Assembly: GCA_002919235.1 (NCBI GenBank)
Contig: PKEX01000006.1
Span: 1-64,000, forward strand
Length of the DNA stretch: 64,000 nucleotides
Origin: Clostridia bacterium
Lineage (GTDB): Bacteria; Bacillota; Limnochordia; DTU080; RSA5
Reading direction: 5' to 3'
Position numbers and translations under genes: made by a program. A model generated the notes under the pieces. That model ran no database searches and was not told the DNA's origin. It saw nothing but the letters and a program-made list of their open reading frames with translations. Every line of letters begins with the position of its first letter. Position 1 is the stretch's first letter. This document shows positions 33,971-43,035 of the stretch, one piece after another.

Positions 33971-36271
33971 ATGGGTCTCTTGAGCCGGATGGTGCGGCAG
34001 TACCCGGGTTGGATCGTCGGCGTCACGGCGCTGGTCACGGCCGTGTTCGCCTACGGCGTGCTGCAGCTGGAGATCAGCACCGACGTGCAGAGCTTCTTCG
34101 CCGAGGACGACCCCCGGCTCGCGTCGTTCCGGCGGGCGGGAGACACTTTCGGCAGCTCGCTGTACGTGCTGGCGGTAGTCTCCGCCGACGATGTTTTCTC
34201 GGTGCCGGTGATCCAGGCGCTGGATTCGCTCACGAGGGAGCTGGAGGAGGTTCCCGGGGTGGCCAGCGTCCGCAGCATCACCAACGTGGAGAACGTGCGG
34301 GGAACGCCGTGGGGAATCGAGGTCGCGCCGGTCATGGACGTGCTGCCGGACTCCGACGCGGCGGCCGCCCGCTTTCGGGAGCGGGTCTTGAGCAGCGAGA
34401 ACGTAGCGGACCGGCTTGTCTCGGAAGACCAGCAGCACACGCTGATTTTGATCCAGATGGCCGCCAGCGAAAACAACGACCCCGTGGTGCTGGCCATTCG
34501 CGACGTGGTAGACCGGTACGCGGACCGGCTCACGGTGCGCTTGACGGGCCACGCCGCGCTGACGCAGGAGCTGAACCACTTGCTCCGGGCCGACATCGTC
34601 CGGCTGATGCCGCCCGTGCTGGCCGTCATCGTCGCCGTCCTGTACTTCAGCTTCCGGACGGCTTCGGGTGTCCTCCTGCCCTTGGCCAGCGTCGGGATCA
34701 GCGTCATCTGGACGCTGGGGCTCATGGGTTTTCTCGGCGTCTCCTTGAGCCAGCTGGGCTCCGCCATCCCGGTGGTCCTCACCAGTCTCGGCAGCGCCTA
34801 CGGCATCCACGTCCTGCGCCGCTATGAAGAGGAATGGCGCAAGGCGCAGGACAGCCGGGAGGCCGCCGAGCAGACGGTCCGCTCCGTGGGGCTCGCAGTG
34901 GTGATGTCCGGGCTGACCACGGTGGTGGGATTCGTCGCCAACGCCTTCACCTCCATCGTCCGCATCCGGGAGTTCGGCCTCTTCATGGGGGTAGGCGTCG
35001 CCGTCGCGCTGCTGGTGGCGGTGCTGTTCATCCCCGCCGTGCTGGTGCTGGCCCGCGGCGGAAAGCGGGCGCGGCCTTTGGCGCCGGCGCCGGTCAGCGG
35101 TGTCGCGGGAGCCCGCAGCGGTCTCTTGGAGCGTCTGGGCGCCGCCGTGACCCGCCGGGCGGCGGTGCCGCTGGCCGCCGCCGCGGCGCTGGTCCTCCTT
35201 TCCTTCACCGGCTTTGCCCGGCTGGAGGTGGACACCGACTACCTGCGCTTCTTTGACGCGAGGAGCGAGACCCGCCAGGCCTACGAGCTGGTGCAGGAGA
35301 AGTTCGGCGGCGTCGACACCATCCAGATCATCCTGGAGGGCGACGTGCTGGAGCCGGAGACCCTCCGCGCCATGGAGGCGCTCCAGGCGGAGCTGGACGG
35401 GATGCCGCGCGTCAGCGGTTCCATGTCGGTGGCCGACATCGTGAAAGAGGTGGGCCGGGCGCTCAACGAAGACGACCCCGCCTACGCGGTGATCCCGGAA
35501 TCGCGGGCGGCGGTGGCGCAGTACCTCTTGCTGCTCTCCATGTCCGGCGACGCGGTGCTGGACCAGTTTCTCACCTGGGACCAGGGTACCGCCAAGATCG
35601 AGGTGCCCGTGGCCACCACGTCCGCGCAGGAACGCGCCGAGGTGCTGCGGCGCGTCGAAGCGCTGGCCGCCGAGAGGCTGGGTCCTTACGGGCGGGTGGA
35701 GGTGACCGGCCTGCCGTACCTCATCGACGGCATGGCGGAGCTGATCACCGGCGGCCAGATCCAGAGCCTCCTCGTTTCGCTCGCCGGCGTGCTGGTGCTC
35801 CTTTGGATTATGGTGGGCTCCCTCGGGACCGGACTCCTCTGCCTCGTCCCGATCCTGGTTACCGTCGCGATCAACTTCGGATTCATGGGCTGGGCCGGCA
35901 TGACCTTTGACGTCATCACCGCGTTGGTGGCCAGCATCGTGGTGGGGGTCGGCATCGACTACAGCATCCACGTCTACAGCCGCTGGCGCGAGGAAGTGTC
36001 CAACGGGCACGGGCCGAGGGAGGCGGCCGTCGCCACCCTGGCCACGACGGGAAAGGCGGTGCTCTTGAACGCGGCGGCGGTCGCCGCCGGGTTCCTGGTC
36101 CTGCTCCTGTCGACGTTCCCGCCCCTCAGGACCTTCGGTTTCCTCGTGGCGTTCACCATGGGCGTCTCGTCGGCCGCAGCGCTGACGGTGCTGCCGGCCC
36201 TCCTGTCGGTGGCGGCCAGCGTCCGCCGGGCGCGGCGCGCCCGGGTGGCCGGCGTCTCGAAGGCGGGATGA
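33971..36271 (+). CDS. RND/MMPL family transporter (HAE3/hopanoid-transporter-like)
   Basis: Twofold repeated 6-TM layout; FFAEDDPRLASF; PVVLTSLGSAYGIHVLRRYEEE; VVGVGIDYSIHVYSRWREE. Confidence 0.9.
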   Translation: MGLLSRMVRQYPGWIVGVTALVTAVFAYGVLQLEISTDVQSFFAEDDPRLASFRRAGDTFGSSLYVLAVVSADDVFSVPVIQALDSLTRELEEVPGVASVRSITNVENVRGTPWGIEVAPVMDVLPDSDAAAARFRERVLSSENVADRLVSEDQQHTLILIQMAASENNDPVVLAIRDVVDRYADRLTVRLTGHAALTQELNHLLRADIVRLMPPVLAVIVAVLYFSFRTASGVLLPLASVGISVIWTLGLMGFLGVSLSQLGSAIPVVLTSLGSAYGIHVLRRYEEEWRKAQDSREAAEQTVRSVGLAVVMSGLTTVVGFVANAFTSIVRIREFGLFMGVGVAVALLVAVLFIPAVLVLARGGKRARPLAPAPVSGVAGARSGLLERLGAAVTRRAAVPLAAAAALVLLSFTGFARLEVDTDYLRFFDARSETRQAYELVQEKFGGVDTIQIILEGDVLEPETLRAMEALQAELDGMPRVSGSMSVADIVKEVGRALNEDDPAYAVIPESRAAVAQYLLLLSMSGDAVLDQFLTWDQGTAKIEVPVATTSAQERAEVLRRVEALAAERLGPYGRVEVTGLPYLIDGMAELITGGQIQSLLVSLAGVLVLLWIMVGSLGTGLLCLVPILVTVAINFGFMGWAGMTFDVITALVASIVVGVGIDYSIHVYSRWREEVSNGHGPREAAVATLATTGKAVLLNAAAVAAGFLVLLLSTFPPLRTFGFLVAFTMGVSSAAALTVLPALLSVAASVRRARRARVAGVSKAG

Positions 36272-36330
36272 GGGAAGGAGCGGCTCTCAACGTGTGGAGT
36301 TGCGAATCATCGCGGAGAGGTGATGAACGG

Positions 36331-37146
36331 GTGGCAGCAGAGAGAATGACTAGGCGGCGCGGCGGCCTTTTGGCCGCGGGGGTCCTGGCCGCAGTCGCGG
36401 TGCTGGTCCTGGCCGTGGCCCCCGGCGTCCGGGCGGCCGGCGAACTGACCGCGGAGGAGATCTTGGATGAGCTGGAGGGTACGGCGTTCGTCGGCAGCGG
36501 GCGAGCCACCGTCGAGCTGGTGACGGTGAATGCCCGGGGACAGGAGCGTTCGAACCGGCTGGTCTTCTACCGGAAGGAGACGGCTCACGGCGCCAACCAG
36601 CTCTTGGAATACCTGGCTCCCGCGGACGTGGCCGGGACCAAGTTCTTGACGGTGGACGACGAGAGCGGCGAGACGCTGATGTGGCTGTACTTGCCGGCCC
36701 TGGGCCGCGAGCGGCGCATCGCGGGCAGCGCAGCCCAGGACAGCTTTATGGGCACCGACTTCACCTTTGAGGAGATCGGGAGCCTCGGTACGTTCAGCAA
36801 GGACTACGACGCGGAGCGCCTGGCGGACGAGGTCTACCAAGGTGTTGACAGCTATGTCCTGCGGCTGGTCCCCCGGGAGGCGGGCGGCAAATACAGCGCC
36901 GTCACCCTCTGGGTGGCAAAAGAGAGCTTCGTTCCCTTGCGGGTCGAGTTCTATAACCGCCAGGGCAGCCTGGAAAAGGTTTTGATCAACGAGGACCTGC
37001 GGCAGACGGCTCAGGGCCGCTGGCAGCCTCACCTCATCACCATGCGCAACGAGAGCACCGGCAGCCGGACGGTCATCCGGGTGCTCGAAACCAGCGACGA
37101 GCCGGTCCCTGACGAATACTTCACCCTTCGCTACTTGCGGCGGTAG
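36331..37146 (+). CDS. Outer membrane lipoprotein-sorting (LolA-like) family protein
   Basis: Signal peptide; SNRLVFYRKETAHGANQLLEYLAPADVAGTKFLTVDDESGETLMWLYLPALGRERRIAGSAAQDSFMGTDFTFEEIG. Confidence 0.82.
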   Translation: MAAERMTRRRGGLLAAGVLAAVAVLVLAVAPGVRAAGELTAEEILDELEGTAFVGSGRATVELVTVNARGQERSNRLVFYRKETAHGANQLLEYLAPADVAGTKFLTVDDESGETLMWLYLPALGRERRIAGSAAQDSFMGTDFTFEEIGSLGTFSKDYDAERLADEVYQGVDSYVLRLVPREAGGKYSAVTLWVAKESFVPLRVEFYNRQGSLEKVLINEDLRQTAQGRWQPHLITMRNESTGSRTVIRVLETSDEPVPDEYFTLRYLRR

Positions 37147-37172
37147 CGGAAGACGGCGGCATTGAGGAGGGA

Positions 37173-38477
37173 ATGACGGTGCGGGCGGTGCGCAGTGGGC
37201 GCTGGTTCGCCTGGGCGGTTCTCATAGCGTTCTTCACGGCGTTCGGGCCGGCGGCGGCCGCGGCAGAGACAGAGGTCCGGGGCACCGTGGCCTACCGGCT
37301 GGGATACGGGTACGACGCAGAAGAACTGGTGGAAAACTCCCTTAGCCTCGACTTGTCCGTCCAGCGGCGGCTGGGTTTCTCAGGCAAACTGTACGTAGGC
37401 TTCGAGGGGCGCATCCCGTTTACGGACGAAGAGGCCGAGCTGAACGTGGGCGAGGCGTACGCCGACCTCTACGTGGGTGCGACGGACTGGCGCATCGGCC
37501 GCCAGGTCATCAGCTGGGGGACGGCCGACGGGTTCAATCCCACCAACGTGATCAACCCCCGGGGGACGCTGACACCCGCCGCGCTCACTCTGGCCGGCGG
37601 GGCTCTGGACGGGGAGCCGGTCCTGGCCCTGCAGGCCTCGTACTACCTGGCCTCGGGCGGCAGCCTCACCGCCGTCGCGGTGGGGGAGTTCGTCCCCGCT
37701 GAGGGTGCAGACGAGATGCTGGCGGCGGCGGCCGGAAGGCTCAGCGCCGGGCTCGGCGGTCTGCCCGTGGAGGTGGCGGGCCCCGACCCGGTGCCGGCCG
37801 ACGGCTCCCAGGTGGAGTGGGCCGTGCGGGCCGAAGGGCTCCTGGGCAACCACAACGTGTACGTCTCGTACTTTCGCGGCTGGGACGACTACCCGGCGGC
37901 CTGGCTGGAATGGGGGCCCCACCCGCTGGATCCCGCGGGCTTTGTGCCCTCGAAGATCGCGGCCTCTTACCGCCGGGTCCACAAGTTCGGCGTGGCCACC
38001 GCGGGCACACTGAAGGACGCGGGCGTCTGGACGGAGCTCTCCTACACGGTCTTTGATGAACTTGAGGAGCTCGACGGCGCCGGCGCCCTCTCGTCCAACG
38101 CCGGGTATGCAGAACTGGTGGCAGGCGCCGACTACACCTTCGCCAACGGGCTGATGCTCTCGGGGCAAGTGATCTACTCCGGCGGCGGCTCGCTGCTCAG
38201 CCCGTACAAGGATCCTTTCGGCGACGTCGAACCGCAGACCTATTTCGCCGGCATCGCCCGGTATTCGCCCGAACCGGGACACGACTTCGAGGGCATCCTG
38301 CTGGCCAATGCCGGGGACGGCGGCGTCATCGCCGCGGGCCGTTATACGTACGACATCCGGCAGGCGGCCAAGCTCATCCTGGGGATCTCCCGGGTGTTCA
38401 GCGGGGCCGGTTCCGAGTTTCACCCGCTGAAGTCCATGGCCAACCTGATCTCGGCCGGCGTTGAACTCCATTTTTGA
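37173..38477 (+). CDS. Predicted outer-membrane beta-barrel protein (DUF1302-like)
   Basis: Signal peptide, alternating amphipathic strands, RIGRQVISWGTADGFNPTNVINPR, C-terminal strand LISAGVELHF ending in Phe. Confidence 0.75.
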   Translation: MTVRAVRSGRWFAWAVLIAFFTAFGPAAAAAETEVRGTVAYRLGYGYDAEELVENSLSLDLSVQRRLGFSGKLYVGFEGRIPFTDEEAELNVGEAYADLYVGATDWRIGRQVISWGTADGFNPTNVINPRGTLTPAALTLAGGALDGEPVLALQASYYLASGGSLTAVAVGEFVPAEGADEMLAAAAGRLSAGLGGLPVEVAGPDPVPADGSQVEWAVRAEGLLGNHNVYVSYFRGWDDYPAAWLEWGPHPLDPAGFVPSKIAASYRRVHKFGVATAGTLKDAGVWTELSYTVFDELEELDGAGALSSNAGYAELVAGADYTFANGLMLSGQVIYSGGGSLLSPYKDPFGDVEPQTYFAGIARYSPEPGHDFEGILLANAGDGGVIAAGRYTYDIRQAAKLILGISRVFSGAGSEFHPLKSMANLISAGVELHF

Positions 38478-38502
38478 CGTCGCGAGGTCTCAGAGCGGAA
38501 AG

Positions 38503-38536
38503 GCCCTCCCGGAGCCCGGGAGGGCTCTTCATTTTC
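38503..38536 (+). terminator. Terminator of the RND/LolA-like/barrel operon
   Basis: GCCCTCCCGG...CCGGGAGGGC followed by TCTTCATTTT. Confidence 0.7.
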
Positions 38537-38652
38537 GCATGCGCCGATGGCCCTCCGGTCCGGTTGCATCTTCCGCGAATCGTGGTACCATGGACATATA
38601 TGCCGTTTAAGCTCGGAGAGGGAGGTGCAGGGCGACGGACGGGCTGGCGCTG

Positions 38653-39534
38653 GTGGCAGTCGGCGGCGTGGGGCTGGTTGCCGGATTCGTCGGGTCCATG
38701 CTGGGCATCGGCGGCGGAGTGTTTCTCGTGCCGCTGTTCTCCGTCGTCCTGGGCCTGCCGCTCAAGCTGGCGATCGCTACCAGCCTGGTCTGCGTCATCG
38801 CGACGGCGGCCGCAGGCGCCAACGTCTACCTGCGCCAGGGCCTCGCCGACATCCGCCTCGCCATGCTCCTGGAGATTCCCACGGTGGTGGGCGCCATCGC
38901 CGGCGGAATGCTGGCATCGGTCCTGGAGGCGGATGCCCTCGCTTTGATTTTCGTGGCCCTCGCGCTCTACACGGCGTGGACCATGTTCCGGCGGCACGGG
39001 AGATCGCAAGGGGACGCCCGGGGCGGGCCGGGTCCGGAGGAGACCGAGCTGGCCGCGACCGGTGATCCGGGCGAGGGCGGTGTCTCGGCCGGCGGCGGTT
39101 CGTGGCGGGAGCGGGAGTACTTCGACGCAAAGGCGGGCCGCGTGGTCCGGTACCGGATCGAGCGGCTGGGGCCGGGCCTCGCCGTGTCGGTGGTGGGCGG
39201 CCTCGCTTCGGGGCTTTTGGGAATCGGCGGCGGGATCATCAAGGTGCCGGTGATGAACCTGGCGATGAAGGTGCCGATGCGGGTGGCGGTGGCCACCAGC
39301 AACTTCATGGTCGGGATCACCGCGGCGGCCAGCGCCGTGGTCTACTACGCCAACGGCCTGGTCGATCCGCTGGTGGCTTCAGCCGCCGCGCTGGCGGTGC
39401 TGGTGGGCGGGAACCTGGGCGCCAGGACCGCCGCGCGGGTGGATCAAGGGATGCTGGCGCGGGTCTTTGCCGTGGTCCTTGCGGTGCTGGCCCTGCAGAT
39501 GCTCTACCGGGTGCTGGGGAGCGCCGGAGGTTGA
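38653..39534 (+). CDS. Sulfite exporter TauE/SafE family protein
   Basis: VGGVGLVAGFVGSMLGIGGGVFLVPLF and repeat GLASGLLGIGGGIIKVPVMNLAM. The 5' end is uncertain. Confidence 0.9.
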   Translation: MAVGGVGLVAGFVGSMLGIGGGVFLVPLFSVVLGLPLKLAIATSLVCVIATAAAGANVYLRQGLADIRLAMLLEIPTVVGAIAGGMLASVLEADALALIFVALALYTAWTMFRRHGRSQGDARGGPGPEETELAATGDPGEGGVSAGGGSWREREYFDAKAGRVVRYRIERLGPGLAVSVVGGLASGLLGIGGGIIKVPVMNLAMKVPMRVAVATSNFMVGITAAASAVVYYANGLVDPLVASAAALAVLVGGNLGARTAARVDQGMLARVFAVVLAVLALQMLYRVLGSAGG

Positions 39535-39546
39535 TGCCGGGGTGAG

Positions 39547-39924
39547 GTGGGTGGATCCGTGATGAAGCGAATGAGGACCGTCGCCGAACGCCCCGGCGCC
39601 GAGCCGCTGGAGCGCCGGCTCGCGTCGGTGGTGCGGGTGGAAATGTATTTGGCCGGCGCGGCGATGGCGATCGGGATGCTCCTCCACCTGCTGTCCCGAG
39701 GGAGAGGGAGCGGCGGGAGCGCCTCCGTTTTTGGACTGCGGCTTCTTTACGGCGACGGCGCCGCCTGGGCGTCGCTGGGGATCATGGGTCTCCTCGCGAT
39801 CCCCGCGACGTTCATCCTGTATTCGGTGCTCTACTTCACGCGGCGGCGAGAGTACGGGTTCGCCGCGGCGGCGGTCGCGGTCTTGCTGTTGATGATCGCG
39901 GGAGCCTTTTCGGGGCTGGATTGA
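39547..39924 (+). CDS. DUF1634 domain membrane protein
   Basis: Three TM segments, RLASVVRVEMYLAGAAMAIGMLLHLL; typical TauE neighbour. Confidence 0.75.
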   Translation: MGGSVMKRMRTVAERPGAEPLERRLASVVRVEMYLAGAAMAIGMLLHLLSRGRGSGGSASVFGLRLLYGDGAAWASLGIMGLLAIPATFILYSVLYFTRRREYGFAAAAVAVLLLMIAGAFSGLD

Positions 39925-39963
39925 GAGCAGCCCGGTGCTCGCCGCGGACGGGCAGGCCGCCTC

Positions 39964-39993
39964 TTGACGCTGCAGGTCAAGCCTGGGTATACT
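39964..39993 (+). promoter_or_regulatory. Promoter of terC leader (TTGACG-N18-TATACT)
   Basis: Hexamers at 39964-39969 and 39988-39993. Confidence 0.75.
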
Positions 39994-40003
39994 TTTGGCG
40001 TGA

Positions 40004-40126
40004 CGAAGGGGAGTAGCAGTTCCTCCTACGGTCGTCATTACGGCCGCACCCGCGGCCCGGACGTAGGGCGGGAGTTGTCCCGGTGCGAGACCTTCGCAGG
40101 CTTACCAGCCCGCGAGGGTTTTTTTG
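40004..40126 (+). promoter_or_regulatory. yybP-ykoY (manganese) riboswitch with terminator
   Basis: AAGGGGAGTAGC ... CGGTGCGAGACCTTCGC conserved elements; 3' hairpin CCTTCGC...GCGAGGG plus T7. Confidence 0.87.
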
Positions 40127-40175
40127 TGCTTCGAAGCACGCCCTCGCGCCGATCAGTTCGGGAGGAGTGGGTCTG

Positions 40176-41111
40176 TTGAGTTCCGTGGGGACATGGGTTT
40201 GGGTTCTCTTCAACCTGGGCGTCATCGTCATGCTGCTGCTGGATCTCGGCGTCTTCCACCGGCATGCCCACCGGGTCAGCGTGCGGGAGGCCGCCTTTTG
40301 GAGCGTCTTTTGGATTGCGCTGGCGCTGGCTTTCAACGTGGCGATTTACTTCTGGATGGGCGCGGAGACCGCGACGGAGTATCTCACGGGGTACTTGATC
40401 GAAAAGTCGCTCAGCGTCGACAACCTCTTCGTCTTCGCCCTGATCTTCAGCTACTTCCGGGTGCCGGCGCAGTACCAGCACCGGGTGCTGTTCTGGGGCA
40501 TCCTGGGAGCCCTGGTGATGCGCGGCACGCTGATCTTCCTGGGCACCAGCCTCATCAGCCGGTTTCACTGGGTGTTTTACCTCTTCGGCGCGCTGCTTCT
40601 CTTCTCGGGCTACCGCATGCTGCGGCACGACAAGGAGCGCGAAGAGTTGGATCCCGAAAAGAACCCGGTGGTCCGGATCGCCCGCAAGGTGATTCCCGTC
40701 ACCCCTCATTACGTGGGCGAGCACTTGTTCAGCCGCATCGACGGGGTGCTCCACGCCACCCCGCTCTTCGTCGTGCTGCTGGTGGTGGAGTCCACGGACC
40801 TGGTGTTCGCCATCGACTCCATCCCGGCCATCTTCGCCATCACCCAAGACCCGTTCATCGTCTACACCAGCAACGTCTTCGCCATCCTGGGTCTTCGCTC
40901 GCTCTACTTCCTGCTGGCCCACGTCCTGGACTCGTTCCGGTACCTCAGCAAAGGCCTGGCCCTGGTGCTGATGTTCATCGGCGTCAAGATGCTGGTGGTC
41001 GACCTGGTGCACATCCCGGTCGGGGTCTCGCTGGGCGTGGTCCTCGGCGTCGTGGCGGTCTCGATCGCCTTGTCCCTCTGGGTGCGGGCCAAAGAAGCGC
41101 CCCAGTCGTAA
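40176..41111 (+). CDS. TerC/Alx family membrane protein
   Basis: EKSLSVDNLFVFALIFSYFRVP; VESTDLVFAIDSIPAIFAIT. TTG start behind GGAGGAG at 40161. Confidence 0.93.
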   Translation: MSSVGTWVWVLFNLGVIVMLLLDLGVFHRHAHRVSVREAAFWSVFWIALALAFNVAIYFWMGAETATEYLTGYLIEKSLSVDNLFVFALIFSYFRVPAQYQHRVLFWGILGALVMRGTLIFLGTSLISRFHWVFYLFGALLLFSGYRMLRHDKEREELDPEKNPVVRIARKVIPVTPHYVGEHLFSRIDGVLHATPLFVVLLVVESTDLVFAIDSIPAIFAITQDPFIVYTSNVFAILGLRSLYFLLAHVLDSFRYLSKGLALVLMFIGVKMLVVDLVHIPVGVSLGVVLGVVAVSIALSLWVRAKEAPQS

Positions 41112-41181
41112 AGGAAGGCCCCGGTCGCGAGGCTGCCGGCCGTAGGGGGCGGAAAGCCGGGGCAAGCCGGCGCCGGAGCCG

Positions 41182-41382
41182 CTAAAGGCGCCGCCTCGAG
41201 CGGCCGCGGGTCAGGCGCATGTACGCGGCGAGCAGTTGGTCGAAGCGGCGGGAGAGCGTCTGGACGTCGGCGTCGAGGTGGTTGCCGCAAGCCCTGTCGA
41301 GGGCCCGGTGAAGCTCGGCGCGGACGCGCTCCATGTCGCAGCGGAGTCGATCCAGCACCTCGTGATGAGGTACGCCGCTCAT
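41182..41382 (-). CDS. Spo0E-like aspartyl-phosphatase regulator
   Basis: Two short helices with TLSRRFDQLLAAYMR resembling the Spo0E S-x-x-(L/F)-D signature. Confidence 0.55.
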   Translation of the reverse strand: MSGVPHHEVLDRLRCDMERVRAELHRALDRACGNHLDADVQTLSRRFDQLLAAYMRLTRGRSRRRL

Positions 41383-41499
41383 ACGTCCACCAACCCTCGC
41401 CGGTGTTGCAACCATTATTGGATATGCGTGCGCGGCGGGGTGTAATGACGGTCACAGTGGAGGGGGAGGCCAGAAGACAGCGGCCGCGACGTGAGCAGA

Positions 41500-41533
41500 A
41501 AGTCGAAGCCCTCGGGAGGTGATCTCCCGAGGG
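41500..41533 (-). terminator. Terminator after tRNA-Gly/tRNA-Thr
   Basis: CCCTCGGGAG-N5-CTCCCGAGGG hairpin followed (minus strand) by CTTCGACTTTCT. Confidence 0.65.
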
Positions 41534-41539
41534 CCCTCT

Positions 41540-41615
41540 TGGAGCTGGCGATCGGACTCGAACCGATGACCTGCTCATTACGAGTGAGCCGCTCTACCGA
41601 CTGAGCTACGCCAGC
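41540..41615 (-). tRNA. tRNA-Thr (anticodon CGT), CCA encoded
   Basis: GCTGGCGTAGCTCAGTCGGTAGAGCGGCTCACTCGTAATGAGC...CGCCAGCTCCA. Confidence 0.95.
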
Positions 41616-41668
41616 AGAGTTTTCCCGCCGCTCCGGCACCCGCCGGGGCGACGGAGGGCAAAAAGAAA

Positions 41669-41744
41669 TGGAGCGGATGACGGGACTTGAACCCGCGACC
41701 CTCAGCTTGGGAAGCTGATGCTCTACCAACTGAGCTACATCCGC
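41669..41744 (-). tRNA. tRNA-Gly (anticodon CCC), CCA encoded
   Basis: GCGGATGTAGCTCAGTTGGTAGAGCATCAGCTTCCCAAGCTG...CATCCGCTCCA. Confidence 0.95.
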
Positions 41745-41825
41745 CCGCGGTCAAGTTCGCTTAGCAAGTCTGATTATAGCCAAGGGGCCGTGCGCAAGTC
41801 AAGGGCCTTCCGCGACAAACCCAGC

Positions 41826-41850
41826 TCCGGGCGGAAAGGCTTTCCGTCCG
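41826..41850. repeat. 25-bp near-perfect palindrome
   Basis: CCGGGCGGAAAG-G-CTTTCCGTCCGG, 12-bp arms with one G/T mismatch. Confidence 0.75.
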
Positions 41851-41940
41851 GGAGTGACCTGCGGCCGCATAGCGGCGCCGCCGGGGGAGAGTCTACATAG
41901 GAGAGTGCCACTGGACGAGGGGAGTTGGGCAAGCGGCGCC

Positions 41941-42639
41941 ATGGTCTCAGCGGTGTTCTGGCGGACGATCTTCTTTTACTTCCTGCTGCTGGTGGTGATG
42001 CGGGTCACCGGCAAGCGGGAGATCGGCGGTCTGGCTCCGGTGGACCTGGTGGTCACCATCCTCCTGGCGGAGCTGGCCGCCATCCCCATCCAGGAGCCGG
42101 AACGCCCGGTCTTGATGGGCGCGATTCCCATCGCCACCATCATGCTGCTCCAGCTGGCCCTTTCCGCCCTCAGCCTGCGCAATCGCCGCTGGCGGACGCT
42201 GCTCAACGGCAGCCCGAGCGTGATCATCAAGGACGGGAAGCTGGTGCCGTCGGAGATGAAAAAGATCCGCTACACCGTAGACGACGTCCTGGAGCAGCTG
42301 AGGAGGCAAGGGTACGCCTCCGTCAGCGACGTGGAGGTGGCCGTCATCGAGACCGACGGCAACCTCTCGGTCATTCCCAAGTCGCAGCGGCGGCCGCTCC
42401 AGCCCCGGGACCTCAGCCTGCCCACTGCCTACGAGGGGATGGCCCTGACCATCATCACGGACGGGGAGATCGAATACCAGCACCTGAAGGCGTGCGGCCT
42501 CGACATGACGTGGCTCCAGCGGGAGCTGAAGAAGCGGGGCATCACGGACCACCGGGATGTCTTTTGCGCGATCCTCGACACCGACGGGACCCTGTTTGTC
42601 CAGCGCAAGGAGGATAACCGCTGGTACCTCCAGCCGTGA
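41941..42639 (+). CDS. DUF421 (YetF/YcaP-like) membrane protein
   Basis: LLVVMRVTGKREIGGLAPVDLVVTILLAELAAIPI; LLNGSPSVIIKDGKL. Confidence 0.9.
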   Translation: MVSAVFWRTIFFYFLLLVVMRVTGKREIGGLAPVDLVVTILLAELAAIPIQEPERPVLMGAIPIATIMLLQLALSALSLRNRRWRTLLNGSPSVIIKDGKLVPSEMKKIRYTVDDVLEQLRRQGYASVSDVEVAVIETDGNLSVIPKSQRRPLQPRDLSLPTAYEGMALTIITDGEIEYQHLKACGLDMTWLQRELKKRGITDHRDVFCAILDTDGTLFVQRKEDNRWYLQP

Positions 42640-42733
42640 GCGGCAGGGATCGAGACGCCCGCGAAACCTTGCGCGCCGGCGAGTCCTTTGCTATAATGTG
42701 AGCTGTAAGCGAACAGACTTCCTTCACGTGCGT

Positions 42734-42808
<75 letters not shown>

Positions 42809-42966
42809 TTTTTTTGTCGTTTCGCCGCGCGGCGCCGGCGTATGAGCCGGGTGACGCGCGGGAAATCTTGAAAATGCCGCCGCGCGCGGCGCGTGGACGA
42901 GGGCCGCAAAGCCAAGGACGGGCGGCTCTCTTCCTATTTCGCCCGGATTTGCACAGCGCTCCCCTT

Positions 42967-42996
42967 TTGACGGTCGTCCAGCCTCTCTGGTATAAT
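42967..42996 (+). promoter_or_regulatory. Promoter (TTGACG-N18-TATAAT) of a small-protein unit
   Basis: Hexamers at 42967-42972 and 42991-42996. Confidence 0.75.
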
Positions 42997-43035
42997 CACC
43001 CCGGCTGCAGCGGCTCGCGGTAAGGGGGGACGCGC

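Noticed and set aside
33800-36010. 736-aa minus-strand ORF
   Set aside because: Antisense to the HAE3 RND transporter; His/Asp/Gly-rich shadow translation.
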